Source: Symbiodinium sp. CCMP2592 (taxonomy: Eukaryota; Sar; Dinophyceae; Suessiales; Symbiodiniaceae). Taken from it: a stretch of 64,000 bases of DNA. Positions 8,359 through 18,523 of this stretch are shown in pieces; the stretch's first letter is position 1; each line of letters starts with the position of its first letter. Location of the stretch: contig CAJNDT010004913.1 in the NCBI GenBank assembly GCA_905221615.1, positions 62,001-126,000 on the forward strand, read 5' to 3'. Below the pieces are notes generated by a model. That model was not told where the DNA came from, did not search any database, and saw nothing but the letters and a program-made list of their open reading frames with translations. The position numbers were made by a program, and so were the translations under genes.

Positions 8359-11118
8359 TTATCTCAGATTCGGATCCAGGTTTGGATCATAGGCTCGAGC
8401 ATAGACGTTCGGATGTGGTTCATCCGGGTCTGAGTGATCTTCTTCGGAACTTGAAAAGATTCCGAGTAATCTGTTCTCAGCCCTGGTGAAGGCGGCGTCT
8501 GCAGTATCATATCCATGGTTGGATGTTGTCGCCTTTGGCTCGGCCTTTGGAGCAGCTTGTGAGCTGACTGGAGTTGCCTTGGCTTTTGCCGGTTGCGGCT
8601 GCTTGGCCTTTGCCCTTTCAGCCCTTCTTCTTTCAAGCTGTCCGTCTGAGGACGCCCATGATCTTTCACTTTCATCTCCTGAGGGAGATAAGGCGTGGGC
8701 ATAAAGGCTATTCCAGTACTGTGGTGCAGAAGGAGTTAGGACTTCTTCATTGTCAGATTCTGACTGGTCTTCCTCAGAGCTTTGGTCGTCAAAGAGTGTC
8801 TCGAGGACATTTTTGAGATTGTTATTTCTTCGCTCTATCGCTAGTGAGGAATGGACCAATTGGTTAAAGACTGTCCTTGAGTCCTTCAGTGCTGTTAGAA
8901 GGATTTCCACTCTGGATAGAGTATCTTGGATGGTGTCAAGATGTTCCTTCCTTTCCTCCTTGTCTCTCTGGATAGAGCTTCGCAATGATTGTGCGATTCT
9001 GAGGAGGTCTGTGTATTTCGCAAGAGGCATAGTTACCGTTTGATTGTCATGTCTGACAGTTGTTTCGTCGCCGCTTAAGTTCCTGAATAGGACTTCCACG
9101 ACTGGTAGGAACTCCGTGCTCCACGGTTCCTCTTCATCATATGTTTCTACGTGCTGTAGCACGCGTTGTGTAAACTGGCCGGCTGCTTCTACCGTTGCAT
9201 CGATAGAGCTGACATGTCTTGATACTATGTTTCGGCACGTAACGTTAATTGCCTGGCCTTGATTGGCTTCGTCAAGTGCAGCGTCTGCATAAGTGCAGAG
9301 TCCACTGTTGTGGGCTTCTCTGGCTGCCTTTCGTTGAATACGCCGATTTTGACCTCCTCTTCTGGTAGGACCTTTTGGTCTCGGAGGAGCAGAAGGTACT
9401 GTTCCTTTTGCCTTTGGCGGAGGACTCTTAGGTGGAGGTGATATGTTTGCCTTGTTAGGCCCTGGTGGCATTGCCTTGGGCGCTGATGACGATGCGGCAC
9501 TTGAGAGTGCAGATGTACCTCTGGCCTTTGCCGAGGATCCCTTGGGAATCGATGTATAGGTAATCTGCATGGCTTCTTCGGCCATTTGTGCATGCAAGGC
9601 ATCTTTGAATAATTGTGTCATATGAGGAGTGTTACTTGCATCATCGTAGGTCTGGAAGCGCTCAATGTCTCTTTCGGTGCCACGTGGTCGTGTATCACCT
9701 CTTTGGAAAGGATCATTCCTGCGAATCTCCGCAACTTGTACTGCATGAAGGCAGTTTTTGCACAGCACCTTCCTGCAAACATCTCTTGCTTGCTTTAGCT
9801 GGTAACAGCTGTCTGAGAGATGGTAGACTTCGCTTCGGGAAGTATGCCAAATAGGTCGCAGATCAGTTGTTTCTCCGGAATTGACCCTGTTGGGTCCTAA
9901 AGGTTCACGCGTCTGCGGTTCATCCTCGGGTTCGAGGAATGGAACTCTTTGTTTCGCTGCTGCTTTTGATTTTGGTTGTTGGCGCTCCATACATCTGATA
10001 GGAGGCCTGGTAATCTGCTTCCACAGCCAGTGTAAGCCCATTAGCAGCAGAAACACATTCCACGCGATGCTGAAGACGGAGAAGTCCTGCTCACTGGTTA
10101 GTGAGTTTGGAAGTGAAGTTTCATCAGTCTTGATAGACTCTGCGTTTGCTCCACCTCGGTTGCGGTGTCCGAACCAGCCCGACAACCCCGCTGCTGTTGC
10201 AGCTGTTCTGAGTGCCTTGCCGCTCGGAGCAGACGGTGGACGCGATGCCTTCCTTCTTCTTCTCCGACTGGAGGATTCGTCCTCTTGTTCCTCTTCATCT
10301 CTCTGAGCAGACAGCAAGTTTGATGTTTCTCTTTCGTGTTCTTCGATGTCACTTTTTGTTGGTGACGGTTCTTCTTCTAGTCCATCCAGCTCTTCCAAAG
10401 ACATGTTGAGCTTGTCAACAATATTGGTTCTTTGAGGCCTGGACCTTGATCTTGGTAGATCTTGTTGTGAAGAGGACGATGATTCCTGGTTCCTTCTTGG
10501 AGGAGGACCTTCAGGCGCGCTGGGACGTTCAGGCTGTGGCCACTCCCAGAATCTTCCATATCTGTGATGGCTACCTGATGGTTGCGATTTGTCGTACCAG
10601 CTGTTGCCGGATGAGTAAACGAATTAATCGTTGTAACCCCAGTATTCAGCATTACGCTGCTTGTAAGCCTTTCGCTTGTCAGCGATCTTCTGGACCTGGG
10701 CATCTGACCGGTTGTGTTTCCCTTTTGTAAGGATTGGTTGTATCGTGAAGCCCAGTGGGCTGTGCCAATCTTTGTCAGTGGGACCCAACCATAGGTCAAG
10801 ATTAGAAAAAGTTGAATAGTACTGCTTGACTGAAACAAACAGACGGATATCAATATCCCTGTTGTTGTTCGTGTCCTGCCACATATCTGAGATTCGTTCC
10901 CAGTATGTTCTTTCAGCGGCAGGTGTAACATCTCTTGGACTAGGTGACGCCGTGTGCGGCGTTTTACTCCAGTCAAGGATATAACTGTTGATACAGTCAA
11001 GGTCAGCAACTTTCTTCGCCGGGTCCGCCGGTAGACGATCTGCACGTGCCAGTCTTTGCTGGTCGGAGTTGTTCAAGCAAAGATGTCGCACTTGTGAGTG
11101 CCTTCCTGCTATTCTGTT
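8359..11118 (-). pseudogene. Second copy of the giant polyprotein, C-terminal part, with one nonsense codon, cut by an assembly gap
   Basis: Read on the minus strand this matches 4410-7169 of the + strand copy, codon for codon (coordinates of paired bases sum to 15528). It starts inside the EEP segment (NRIAGRHSQ), keeps DKDWHS, the membrane segment, the YHLSDSC...CKNC site and the coiled coil, and ends at the same stop context. The only break is a TAA at 10624-10626 where the other copy has TCA (Ser). The 73 codons between it and Met (10404) are preserved in frame, so 8359-10404 is a 681-aa open remainder. Sampled differences from the first copy are largely synonymous, which suggests both lineages were once under protein-level constraint. 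The upstream two thirds are missing behind the N gap, so it cannot be said whether this copy was ever full length. Confidence 0.75.
10624..10626 (-). other. In-frame nonsense codon (Ser to stop) in second copy
   Basis: Minus-strand TAA. The paired + strand codon at 4902-4904 is TCA. Flanking codons align without indels on both sides. Confidence 0.85.
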
Positions 11119-11218
11119 NNNNNNNNNNNNNNNNNNNNNNNNNNNNNNNNNNNNNNNNNNNNNNNNNNNNNNNNNNNNNNNNNNNNNNNNNNNNNNNNNN
11201 NNNNNNNNNNNNNNNNNN
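11119..11218. other. Assembly gap (100 N)
   Basis: Exactly 100 N, the usual placeholder for a gap of unknown size. It cuts the right arm of the palindrome inside the EEP region, so distances across it are not real. Confidence 0.98.
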
Positions 11219-11294
11219 AGAAAAGTTTCGTATAATAATATCAATATAACGGCTATCGGGTATTCACAGAAATAGACCGATAATGTATTATATA
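11219..11294. other. AT-rich flank between gap and LTR element
   Basis: 76 bp, AT-rich, ending ATATA (11290-11294), which is the left target duplication of the LTR retrotransposon. It does not match the palindrome arm, so the right arm ends inside the gap. Confidence 0.7.
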
Positions 11295-11486
11295 TGTAAA
11301 ACCAGTAGTGGTGTCAACCAGTATGGTTCCCGACTTCGAAGAGCGAAAGCCTTTTCACTCTCCCATTGCCATAGCATCTACCTGAAAGGTCTCCAAGGGC
11401 CCACCTTCGGGCCAAAGGTTTCGGAAGAAGGCTGTATGCACATTCTCTCTCACAGCGAAGCATGACTGCCTACAGGCGGTTTTACA
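11295..11486 (-). repeat. 3' LTR (192 bp)
   Basis: Identical to 13465-13656. On the coding strand it follows the gag-protease stop codon by 5 bp. The short purine run GAGGG just before it is the only polypurine-tract candidate and overlaps the stop region. Confidence 0.93.
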
Positions 11487-11491
11487 CGCCC

Positions 11492-13393
11492 TCAATGGGC
11501 AGACTGCATTATTCCCAGGAGCCTTGGCCCGTGAGCCTGCACATCAGAACTGTCAGGAAGCCTCTCATCGGGCGGAACCAGAGGTAGGAGGAGATGGCCG
11601 TTCTCCGCCTGGGCCAGAGGCTCGCTGTGCATGCCGTGCTTGGCGCTCGTCAGGGTGCACTTGCCGAGGTCTAGCTGAGCATTCATACTCTGGAGAACTT
11701 TCCGCGAGAGGAGGAACGGTGCAGAGCCGGCCACCGTGTAGGTGGTAACTTGTCCCCATAGGCTTCCCAGCTTGACTGTCCAGCGTAACCCCTTATCCGT
11801 CGAGGTTTTCATACCATTGAAGCCCTTCAGCTGGACCGGTGGAAGGGTTACAGGCACCGGTTCGGGGAGCCCACGGCTCCGGAAGTATTCGGCATACCTC
11901 TCCGCAGTTTCTGCTCCACAAACTGACGTAGTGCATCCTGTATCGATCACCGCCGAGCCCGCCGGGACGGTGACCGCGTAGACGTCGTGCTGGTCGTCCG
12001 CCTCCTCGGTCACCATGTAGGAGAACTCCGTCACCATGCTGGCCTGGACCAGGCTCACATCCTCCCGGCGGCCACGTTTGCCGCCTCCTTTCGCCTTCTC
12101 CTTGCGCCCGGTCTTCTTGTCATACTTGAAGGTAGGCTGTATCGGCTGCCCATCCGAGGGCAAGGCTGCAGAGGAAGGCGGCGGAATCGCCACGACCGGC
12201 ATGTAGGGTTGCCGGTCCTTCTTGATCTCGCGAACTCGTCTCCGGCTGTCCTTGTAGCTGCGAAAAGCTTTTCGCACGTCCTGCTTCGCCTTCTTCTGCA
12301 CCTCATAGGCCTCCTCCAGCTCTTCGCGGTCCTCGGTGTCCGCGCTGTCTTCCTCGGCCTCGTAAGCCTCCCCTTCGGAAAGGGAAGGTTCACTCAGACT
12401 GCTCTCCTCTTCAGCAGCCATCACATTCGCCGCTCGACCGGGGCGGTGTCCACCACCTCGGTTGTTGGGATCGACGAGCTTCTCCTCGTAGTCCGAGGCC
12501 CTGATCACTTTCTCCACATCTCGGAACTTACACGAGCCACCCGTCGAACGTATCACCTGGCTGCGCTGCTCCCGGCTCAAGCCATACTTCCTCATAAAAA
12601 GATGGCCCAAGATCACCTCCGGGAAAATGGGTCGGACACGTAGGTGTCCCACCTCCAGCTTGCCCAGGTCCTCCAACATGCGTCTCTGAGCTCGCTCTTC
12701 ATCAGCTTTCTGGGTTCCACGACTGTGGTGGGACCCTCCGCCAGACGACGGGGCCTTCTTCTTAGGCGAACCCACGAAGCTGCCAACCGTCCTTGGGCCC
12801 TTGGAGTCAGAGGCTGGCTCCTCCGGGGTCTTCGTCGTCGCTGCGGGGGCCGCACTCGAAGCGGCATCGACCTGCTCCTTGGTCAGCCGCGGCTCTGCGG
12901 CCTCGGGTCCAGAACCAAAGCTGTCCATCGAACTGGAACTGGAGCGGCTTTCCTGCTTCTTGGTGCTGCGGCGGCGCTTCGTAGAGCCCTTCTGGGTCGC
13001 CTTCTCTGCGGCCACCAAGGATTCCAGCCTGCTCAGCACCGCCTTGAAGCGGGACACAAACGCCGTGGGGCCCTCGTGAGCCCGGCGTTTCAGATGAAAC
13101 AAAAACTCATCCACACACTCGTTGAGCTCCGTCTCCGGCAGGTAACGATAGTGATCATCAAGTGCCTTCAGGACGCTCAACCAGCCCTGCTGCGCTCGCA
13201 GCTCTCCAACGGAGAGATGCTCCGTCGCCCTCCAGGCCTCGCCAGTCAATCTGCTGAGGATCCTGGGTCCGGCGAGATGCACATGCTTCTCCTCCAGAGA
13301 AGCCACACTCAAGAGGATCTTCCTCCTGAAAAGTCTGTATTCAGAAGGGGCACCACTGAACGTCAGATCCCGGAAGGGGTCCTTGTCGGCCAT
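11492..13393 (-). CDS. Retrotransposon gag-protease polyprotein
   Basis: 633 aa from ATG at 13393. The open frame can be drawn from a GTG at 13402, but the ATG is the plausible start, about 70 bp after the 5' LTR. Residues 1-140 are a helical gag/capsid-like region (FSGAPSEYRLFRRK, GPRILSRLTGEAWRATE, VDEFLFHLKR). A Ser/Lys/acidic linker follows, and I see no CCHC zinc knuckle. The C-terminal part is a retropepsin with AVIDTGCTTSVCG (catalytic DTG at 484-486) and the downstream hydrophobic APFLLSRKVLQSM near 555. The frame stops right after the protease, so the protein would form particles and mature them but cannot reverse transcribe or integrate. Codon use is GC-rich compared with the flanks. 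No stop or frameshift was found, in keeping with recent mobility. Confidence 0.88.
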   Translation of the reverse strand: MADKDPFRDLTFSGAPSEYRLFRRKILLSVASLEEKHVHLAGPRILSRLTGEAWRATEHLSVGELRAQQGWLSVLKALDDHYRYLPETELNECVDEFLFHLKRRAHEGPTAFVSRFKAVLSRLESLVAAEKATQKGSTKRRRSTKKQESRSSSSSMDSFGSGPEAAEPRLTKEQVDAASSAAPAATTKTPEEPASDSKGPRTVGSFVGSPKKKAPSSGGGSHHSRGTQKADEERAQRRMLEDLGKLEVGHLRVRPIFPEVILGHLFMRKYGLSREQRSQVIRSTGGSCKFRDVEKVIRASDYEEKLVDPNNRGGGHRPGRAANVMAAEEESSLSEPSLSEGEAYEAEEDSADTEDREELEEAYEVQKKAKQDVRKAFRSYKDSRRRVREIKKDRQPYMPVVAIPPPSSAALPSDGQPIQPTFKYDKKTGRKEKAKGGGKRGRREDVSLVQASMVTEFSYMVTEEADDQHDVYAVTVPAGSAVIDTGCTTSVCGAETAERYAEYFRSRGLPEPVPVTLPPVQLKGFNGMKTSTDKGLRWTVKLGSLWGQVTTYTVAGSAPFLLSRKVLQSMNAQLDLGKCTLTSAKHGMHSEPLAQAENGHLLLPLVPPDERLPDSSDVQAHGPRLLGIMQSAH

Positions 13394-13446
13394 GGTGTCC
13401 ACCCCAAAAACAGCAGACTTTCACACTCTTGTCCCTGAATGAGCAC

Positions 13447-13464
13447 CGCAGTGCTCCGCTACCA
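13447..13464 (-). other. Candidate primer binding site
   Basis: Directly after the 5' LTR the minus strand reads TGGTAGCGGAGCACTG. TGG is the complement of a tRNA CCA end, and TGGTAGC resembles primer sites for initiator-Met tRNA. The exact tRNA is not established. Confidence 0.5.
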
Positions 13465-13656
13465 TGTAAAACCAGTAGTGGTGTCAACCAGTATGGTTCC
13501 CGACTTCGAAGAGCGAAAGCCTTTTCACTCTCCCATTGCCATAGCATCTACCTGAAAGGTCTCCAAGGGCCCACCTTCGGGCCAAAGGTTTCGGAAGAAG
13601 GCTGTATGCACATTCTCTCTCACAGCGAAGCATGACTGCCTACAGGCGGTTTTACA
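13465..13656 (-). repeat. 5' LTR (192 bp)
   Basis: Identical, base for base, to 11295-11486. It starts TG and ends CA with a 9-bp inverted terminus (TGTAAAACC/GGTTTTACA). It is the 5' LTR because the gag-protease frame reads leftward from it. Confidence 0.93.
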
Positions 13657-14160
13657 ATATATATACATATATATATCAGAAATTTAATGGAGAGGGCGAC
13701 TAGTCAGCCGTGCAAACGAGCACGGCTTGCCGTTGTTTCTTCTAGAGCTGACAACAAAATTGAATATCCAGACAACATTCACAAGGGAAGAGCGTGGTTG
13801 TTGGGTATTCTCTGCTTTTCTCGTCGTATTGCACGGACTAGTCGTCCAGCTGACCCATAAAATCCTGGCTGTCGGGTTTGATTCGACAGGCTAACTTGTT
13901 ACAAGCTTCAGCGGGCTGCAGCGGCACTTCAATTCAGAAGTTTTCGAGCATGTTGCAGGTACCATCAAGAAACCCTGACCCGAAGGTCGGGACTTTGAAG
14001 CACTGTGTATCGCAACTGCCATGGGCTGGTTCCACAAGGATTAGGCTAGGTTTGGGCCCTAAACTCTCAAATTAACGACGGAATCCCAAGGGCTCATTAT
14101 ATAGGGACTAATTATACTACCCAAAAAAAGTTAAGGTTACCTACTCTACTACGAGGCTCT
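13657..14160. other. Gene-free flank of the retrotransposon with an inverted repeat
   Basis: It begins ATATA, the right target duplication, in an AT microsatellite. An imperfect inverted repeat pairs 13695-13713 (GGCGACTAGTCAGCCGTGC) with 13831-13847 (GCACGGACTAGTCGTCC), a possible older foldback element. I see nothing else. Confidence 0.5.
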
Positions 14161-14760
14161 CAATGAACGACAGAATTCCCAAGACCCCTAAACCCTAAAC
14201 CCCGCCCGTCCTGAAATGCGTCTTCGATGTTGACTTTCTCTGCCACCTTGGGCGCCTCTGCAAGGGTGAGGTGTCGACGTTTGAGGTCTCCGTTGCTTTA
14301 GGGTTTTGGGTTAAGGGTTTAGGGTTACGGATTAAGTGTTTGGCGTTTTTACTCTGTTGATGTTTGTTTGGGGCTGCCACATCCAAGGCGCCGAGCCTCA
14401 AACTGTGAATGCTACCGCCTCTACGAGCTTGAACGCTCAGTTGTAACTATACTTATAACTACTTATAACCCCAATTAAGGTACCTATAATAAGAGTTTCT
14501 AGGACCATCGCCATGAACTGCAAAAGATCACTGGGAAGATGCAAGGAATACTATACTGAAACTTAGAACCCTAGAAAAAGTAAAATTTTAGCTGTTTCTT
14601 AGGGATTATAATAACCAAAAATGAAAAGTTATTTCTGAGTACCCCTAAGAGTTGTCTGTTCTTGTGTTTTGCGAGGCTTGAGGTTCAAGCTGTAGGGATT
14701 GAAGGTGTTTGCGTTTGGGCAGGGTTTAATCAAGAATATAAGGGTTTAGGTGTCTATTAA

Positions 14761-14833
14761 GGGCGCCTAAATAATTACCGATGCTATTCTAGGGGTTCCT
14801 TAACATAATTATGGTACTATGCGCCCCCCAAAA
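14761..14833. repeat. Partial GGGGCCTTAATAATTA-family foldback element
   Basis: Carries the family order (CTAAATAATTACC, a GGGGTTCCTT stretch, then ATGGTACTATG and a C-rich end) but without a clear paired second end. Confidence 0.4.
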
Positions 14834-14837
14834 TGGG

Positions 14838-14932
14838 GGTTTCCGAAAATTAAGCGTAGCTTGCTTTGGGGTCCTTGTAAAAGGATCCTACTGTTCAGGA
14901 TACTATATTAGGGTCCCCCATTTTCGGAAACC
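14838..14932. mobile_element. MITE, GTTTCCGAAAAT family
   Basis: Terminal inverted repeats GGTTTCCGAAAAT and ATTTTCGGAAACC bound 95 bp. The interior has the family core GGATCCTACT...ACTATATTAGGGTCCCC, shared with 42543-42647 and 53622-53725. Confidence 0.75.
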
Positions 14933-15363
14933 TATTGTCGTGCCCCAACCGCCAACCCCGAGAAGCGTAACCCCAAGTAAAGCCCTTGAACCTTTTCAGG
15001 ACTGCTGCTCGAACTCGATGGTTCATTCAAGGTCGACAACAAGTCCTCACTATGCTAGCAACCTCACGCAACGTCTACAGCTCTAGCTTCCAAACCCTAG
15101 ATCCCTCGGACCATAAAGCACAATATCTGACTAGCAAGACATAATCCCCAAATAGGCAACCATAATATCACAGAGCAAGATGTCTAACTATGAAGAAGTA
15201 TGCCCTGAATCGAAGACCCTAAAGCCCAAACTACAGGCTTGCCTCCGTGAACAAGAGCCTCTTCCGCGCGTCCTTTCTCCAATGCAAAGAATTGCGAGGC
15301 CCGGCTTCCAATTTACTGCAGGGACCTCACTAGTTCGAATAGAGTTTTGGTGTTACCGCACCA

Positions 15364-15414
15364 TACTTAAAGGATCATGGGACGTAGTAACTAGGGTTAT
15401 TATCAGGGTAGCCT
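15364..15414. repeat. Half copy of CTTGGAGGATCATGGGACTT family
   Basis: CTTAAAGGATCATGGGACGT followed by AGTAACTAGGGTTATTATCAGGG matches the left half of the family. No right end is present. Confidence 0.6.
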
Positions 15415-16134
15415 TCGGCGTCCAATTTGCGTCGATTTCTCCCGGCTTCGGGTGTAACACACTGTACCCAAAACGATAAGCCCAACACCCACTCAAACCT
15501 CAACCCCCAAACCCTAAACCCATACTTTCAAAAAGCCTGAATTCCAACACTTTGCGAACCCTGCACTCCTCAAAACCCGAAGCCCTGAATTCCCAAAGGA
15601 GGAACTCTCATCTCGCCGTCGCGATACATCTTCTTCCTGTGGAAACATGCGTGGCTGTGTAAATCAGTGTTGACAGATACCAATATGATGGTAACAGTCG
15701 ACATGGCAATAGTCATAACAACTACTTGAGTTGGAATAGCAACTCAGCCCGCTACCCATGCATTCCAGGAGTACATGATTAGATCAGCGCTTTGAGGGAT
15801 TGGGGGTGGTATATTTTCGCGAACGATACACCAGTGTGGATTGGTAACGGCGGATTGGACAACTTTTCCTGTGGCCTTGTCTTCAGATGTGTGTTGTACT
15901 ACACCAGCGCAAGTAGTGAAGACAGCTCGCTCAAGAGCATGTGAGCGCAATCTTCGCCGCCTATTGGGATACGGTCGGACCCCACACCAAAAAGCTTTGG
16001 AAAATGCTCATTTAGTTGCCATGAACACAAAAACATCGACTTCATACCCTACACCTTGATGCCCATACATACATCTGGAGCGCTGCAAGTGCATCAACCT
16101 GAACAAACCCTGCCCTATGTTCAGGGTATAAACA

Positions 16135-16198
16135 CCCTAAACCCTCAACCCTCAACCCTAAACCCTCAACCCTAAACCCTAAACCCTCAACCCCTAAG
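16135..16198. repeat. Telomere-like tract (CCCTAAA/CCCTCAA)
   Basis: About nine C-strand units mixing CCCTAAA and CCCTCAA. Confidence 0.85.
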
Positions 16199-17077
16199 GC
16201 CCAATTTGTGTTACTTTCTTTGCTGCTTCCGGCGGCCGCCTGCGACAGCGATGCCGAAGAGGCCTGTAATACACCACCAGCGACCTGGCACTTCAAAAGC
16301 AGTTCTATGGAATTCCAGTCGAGTCAATTCAGGCTGTAGGTTTAGGGCCTAGGATTTAAGATTTAGGGTTTGCGGTGTAAGGTTGAGGGGGCATACTCGG
16401 CCTGCTACATGAAGCATGAAACTCATGAGACTTGATAGTGCAAACAGCTATGGTCGTTCTTTTGTAACCCACCCCCGACAAACATAACAGTCACGATATC
16501 AACACGCTATCTTCGATCACTGGACCTTTGAACCTTCACGCCGTTCCAGACTGGGACGCCCACTGGTGTAGCCGGACTGAGCGATTCAGCACTGCTAGAC
16601 TCAAACACGAACCCACCAGTAGTGGGGCCTCTCAGTAGATCAGAGCGTCGGGATATGATATGAGTACCCCACTTGTCCAGACCTGTATAATGAGTGTTCC
16701 GAGAGTCCGGGGATTCCACCCCATCCGCCACCACCCTGAACACCGAAGCCTCTGAACCCTCAACTCTGAGCCCCGAAACCACACCTAAAAAATAACACCG
16801 GCAAGCACTCACCCGCGAACCGCCTGCGACGGCTTCTTCGTTCGCAGGGTAGTCGGCATGAAGCGAGTCGCCTGAAAGCAAGCTTGTGTTGCAAGACCTC
16901 TATGGGGTTTAGCCCTAAAGCTTTAGGGTTCGGAGGTCTTGGAATGTGCTTAGTTAAAGGCTTAAAGGGTTTAGGTGTTTCAGGGTTGTGGGCTTTAAGG
17001 GTTCAAGAATTTCGGGGGCATGATCAAACTTGGTTGCTAAAGGCTTCTAATTAAACGGCCAGCCTGTTCAGACCTTA

Positions 17078-17186
17078 CCTAGAGGATCATGAGACTTAGT
17101 AAGTAAGATTATAAGTACCCTGATTGGGGTTATAAGTATAGTTACCCTAATAATAACCCCAGTTACTAAGTCCCGTGATCCTTTAA
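17078..17186. mobile_element. MITE, CTTGGAGGATCATGGGACTT family
   Basis: Ends read CCTAGAGGATCATGAGACTT and AAGTCCCGTGATCCTTTAAG, with the family interior ATAAGTACCCTGATTGGGG. Imperfect arms indicate some age. Confidence 0.75.
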
Positions 17187-17416
17187 GCAAGAGCGACGCT
17201 ACTGGGTCAAAGAGCACTCGGGGTGTTTGCACCCCATGTAGTCCCGAAGAAACCAAAACCCATGAAAAACAGCCTTAATCCAAGACTGCTCGAACTTCTC
17301 CACAGAGATTCGAAACATCCAGGTAAACACATATCAAAGAAAACCCCTTAACCACTTACTGAAGCTCCGGAAGACCTGCTTCCAAACCCGTTGAATCTCT
17401 TTGGCTTCTCTTCCCA

Positions 17417-17453
17417 CCCTAAACCCTAAACCCTAAACCCTAAACCCTAAACC
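17417..17453. repeat. Perfect CCCTAAA telomere-like tract
   Basis: Five uninterrupted CCCTAAA units. Confidence 0.9.
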
Positions 17454-17522
17454 GTCATCCCGAGTCCCCGGGCCGCGTTGAGTGGCTTCGTGGCTGGTGC
17501 GGCGGAACCTGGGAAAGAGTCA

Positions 17523-17646
17523 TACTTGAAGGCTCATGGGACTTAGTAAGTAAGGTTATAAGTAGGTTATAATTAGGATAACCCCACTTAGGGGACTTAT
17601 AACCCCAGTTATAACCTACTTACTAAGTCCCATGATCCTCTAAGTA
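17523..17646. mobile_element. MITE, CTTGGAGGATCATGGGACTT family, TA-flanked
   Basis: Arms CTTGAAGGCTCATGGGACTT and AAGTCCCATGATCCTCTAAG, each flanked by TA. The interior has two further mirrored segments (ATAACTTAC-like and CCCACTTAGGGG). Confidence 0.8.
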
Positions 17647-17739
17647 GAGGCCTGACGCGATTATATCGATAGGATTGGATGGACGACCCCTATAAGAAAC
17701 CGCAAGGGCAAAGTTGAAGGGTCCCCAAACCCCCGCCCT

Positions 17740-17852
17740 TGGCAATTATAGTATGATAGAGTAAGGAGTCTCCAAAACAGTACAGTATAGGTAATTATTA
17801 GTTAGAAGACGGAACCACCAACATAGTATAGGTAATTATTAAGGCCCCTATG
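17740..17852. repeat. Rearranged GGGGCCTTAATAATTA-family fragments
   Basis: Two copies of TATAGGTAATTATTA in tandem orientation, the second followed by AGGCCCCTATG. It looks like one element partly duplicated. Confidence 0.5.
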
Positions 17853-18294
17853 TTTTGCCAAACTCCCCAATCCGGCTCTATTCGAGCATTGACTAAAACT
17901 CGAATTTGTGAGCCCTTAAAGGGCTCTGTCTGATCAACGACAGTAGCGCCTTAAAGTAGTTCCTATATACGCATGCTGCAGTCATTCCTCTACAGTACTT
18001 GTATGCCGTATGCCCCCATCTTGCAAGTGCTCGATGACTTGGTTCTTAAATCCTCTGAATCCTACAGTCAACAAAATCGCGAAGACCCCCCCCCTGAGGC
18101 CTGACAACAACATGCGCTTCATCTTAAATCTGAATGTCGAGAACTGCATAAACCCTAAACCCCAAGCCCTCAAGTTGACTCATTTCCTCGTGGGGCCTGC
18201 AGCTGTCTTGGGCGGCGGTGGCGGTGGCTTTGCACCCGGCGGAAGCTCTCCCGTGTTCACCTTTCCCAGAGGGTCCAGGTACTCCCAACTACTG

Positions 18295-18390
18295 GACAAT
18301 TTCGGGCCTTTTTTAGGTACCAAAACCCACAATTTCGGGCCTTTTTAGGTCCCAACACCCACAAATAAGGACTACTTGGACCCTTAGGGC
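18295..18390. repeat. Dispersed repeat, TTTCGGGCC...AGGACTACTTGGACCCTTAGG
   Basis: The same string recurs at 19340-19395 (TTTCGGGCCATTTTAGGCACC ... ACTACTTGGACCCTTAGG). Here the TTTCGGGCCTTTTTTAGGT part is itself duplicated. Confidence 0.65.
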
Positions 18391-18523
18391 TCTCAGTTTA
18401 CTTATTGAAAAAATGGGGGCTTTAAGGCTGCGCTGCTTAGGCCTCCTGGGCCCAAGGTGCACAAGAAACCATCCTTTCTTTCGTGAGCTCTGAGACCCTC
18501 ATATCGGACGCTGTGAAACTTTC

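Larger units (their letters stand above)
7808..11118 (-). repeat. Right arm of giant inverted repeat, truncated by gap
   Basis: Inverted copy of 4410-7722. It stops at the N run, so the real arm may be longer. The two element copies meet tail-to-tail. Confidence 0.9.
11295..13656 (-). mobile_element. Young gag-protease-only LTR retrotransposon (2362 bp)
   Basis: The element is bounded by two identical 192-bp LTRs beginning TGTAAAACC and ending GGTTTTACA, and flanked by ATATA on both sides. The internal 1978 bp hold one minus-strand frame for gag and a retropepsin. The stop lies 5 bp before the 3' LTR, leaving no room for integrase, reverse transcriptase or RNase H. It resembles the non-autonomous TR-GAG idea known from plants, but with a protease. 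Identical LTRs imply recent insertion, presumably with enzymes supplied by a relative elsewhere. Confidence 0.9.

Noticed and set aside
10988-11275. Open frames crossing 11119-11218
   Set aside because: They run through the N gap and are shadows of the minus-strand element copy.
13394-13402. Start of gag-protease at 13402
   Set aside because: That codon is GTG; the first ATG in frame is at 13393.
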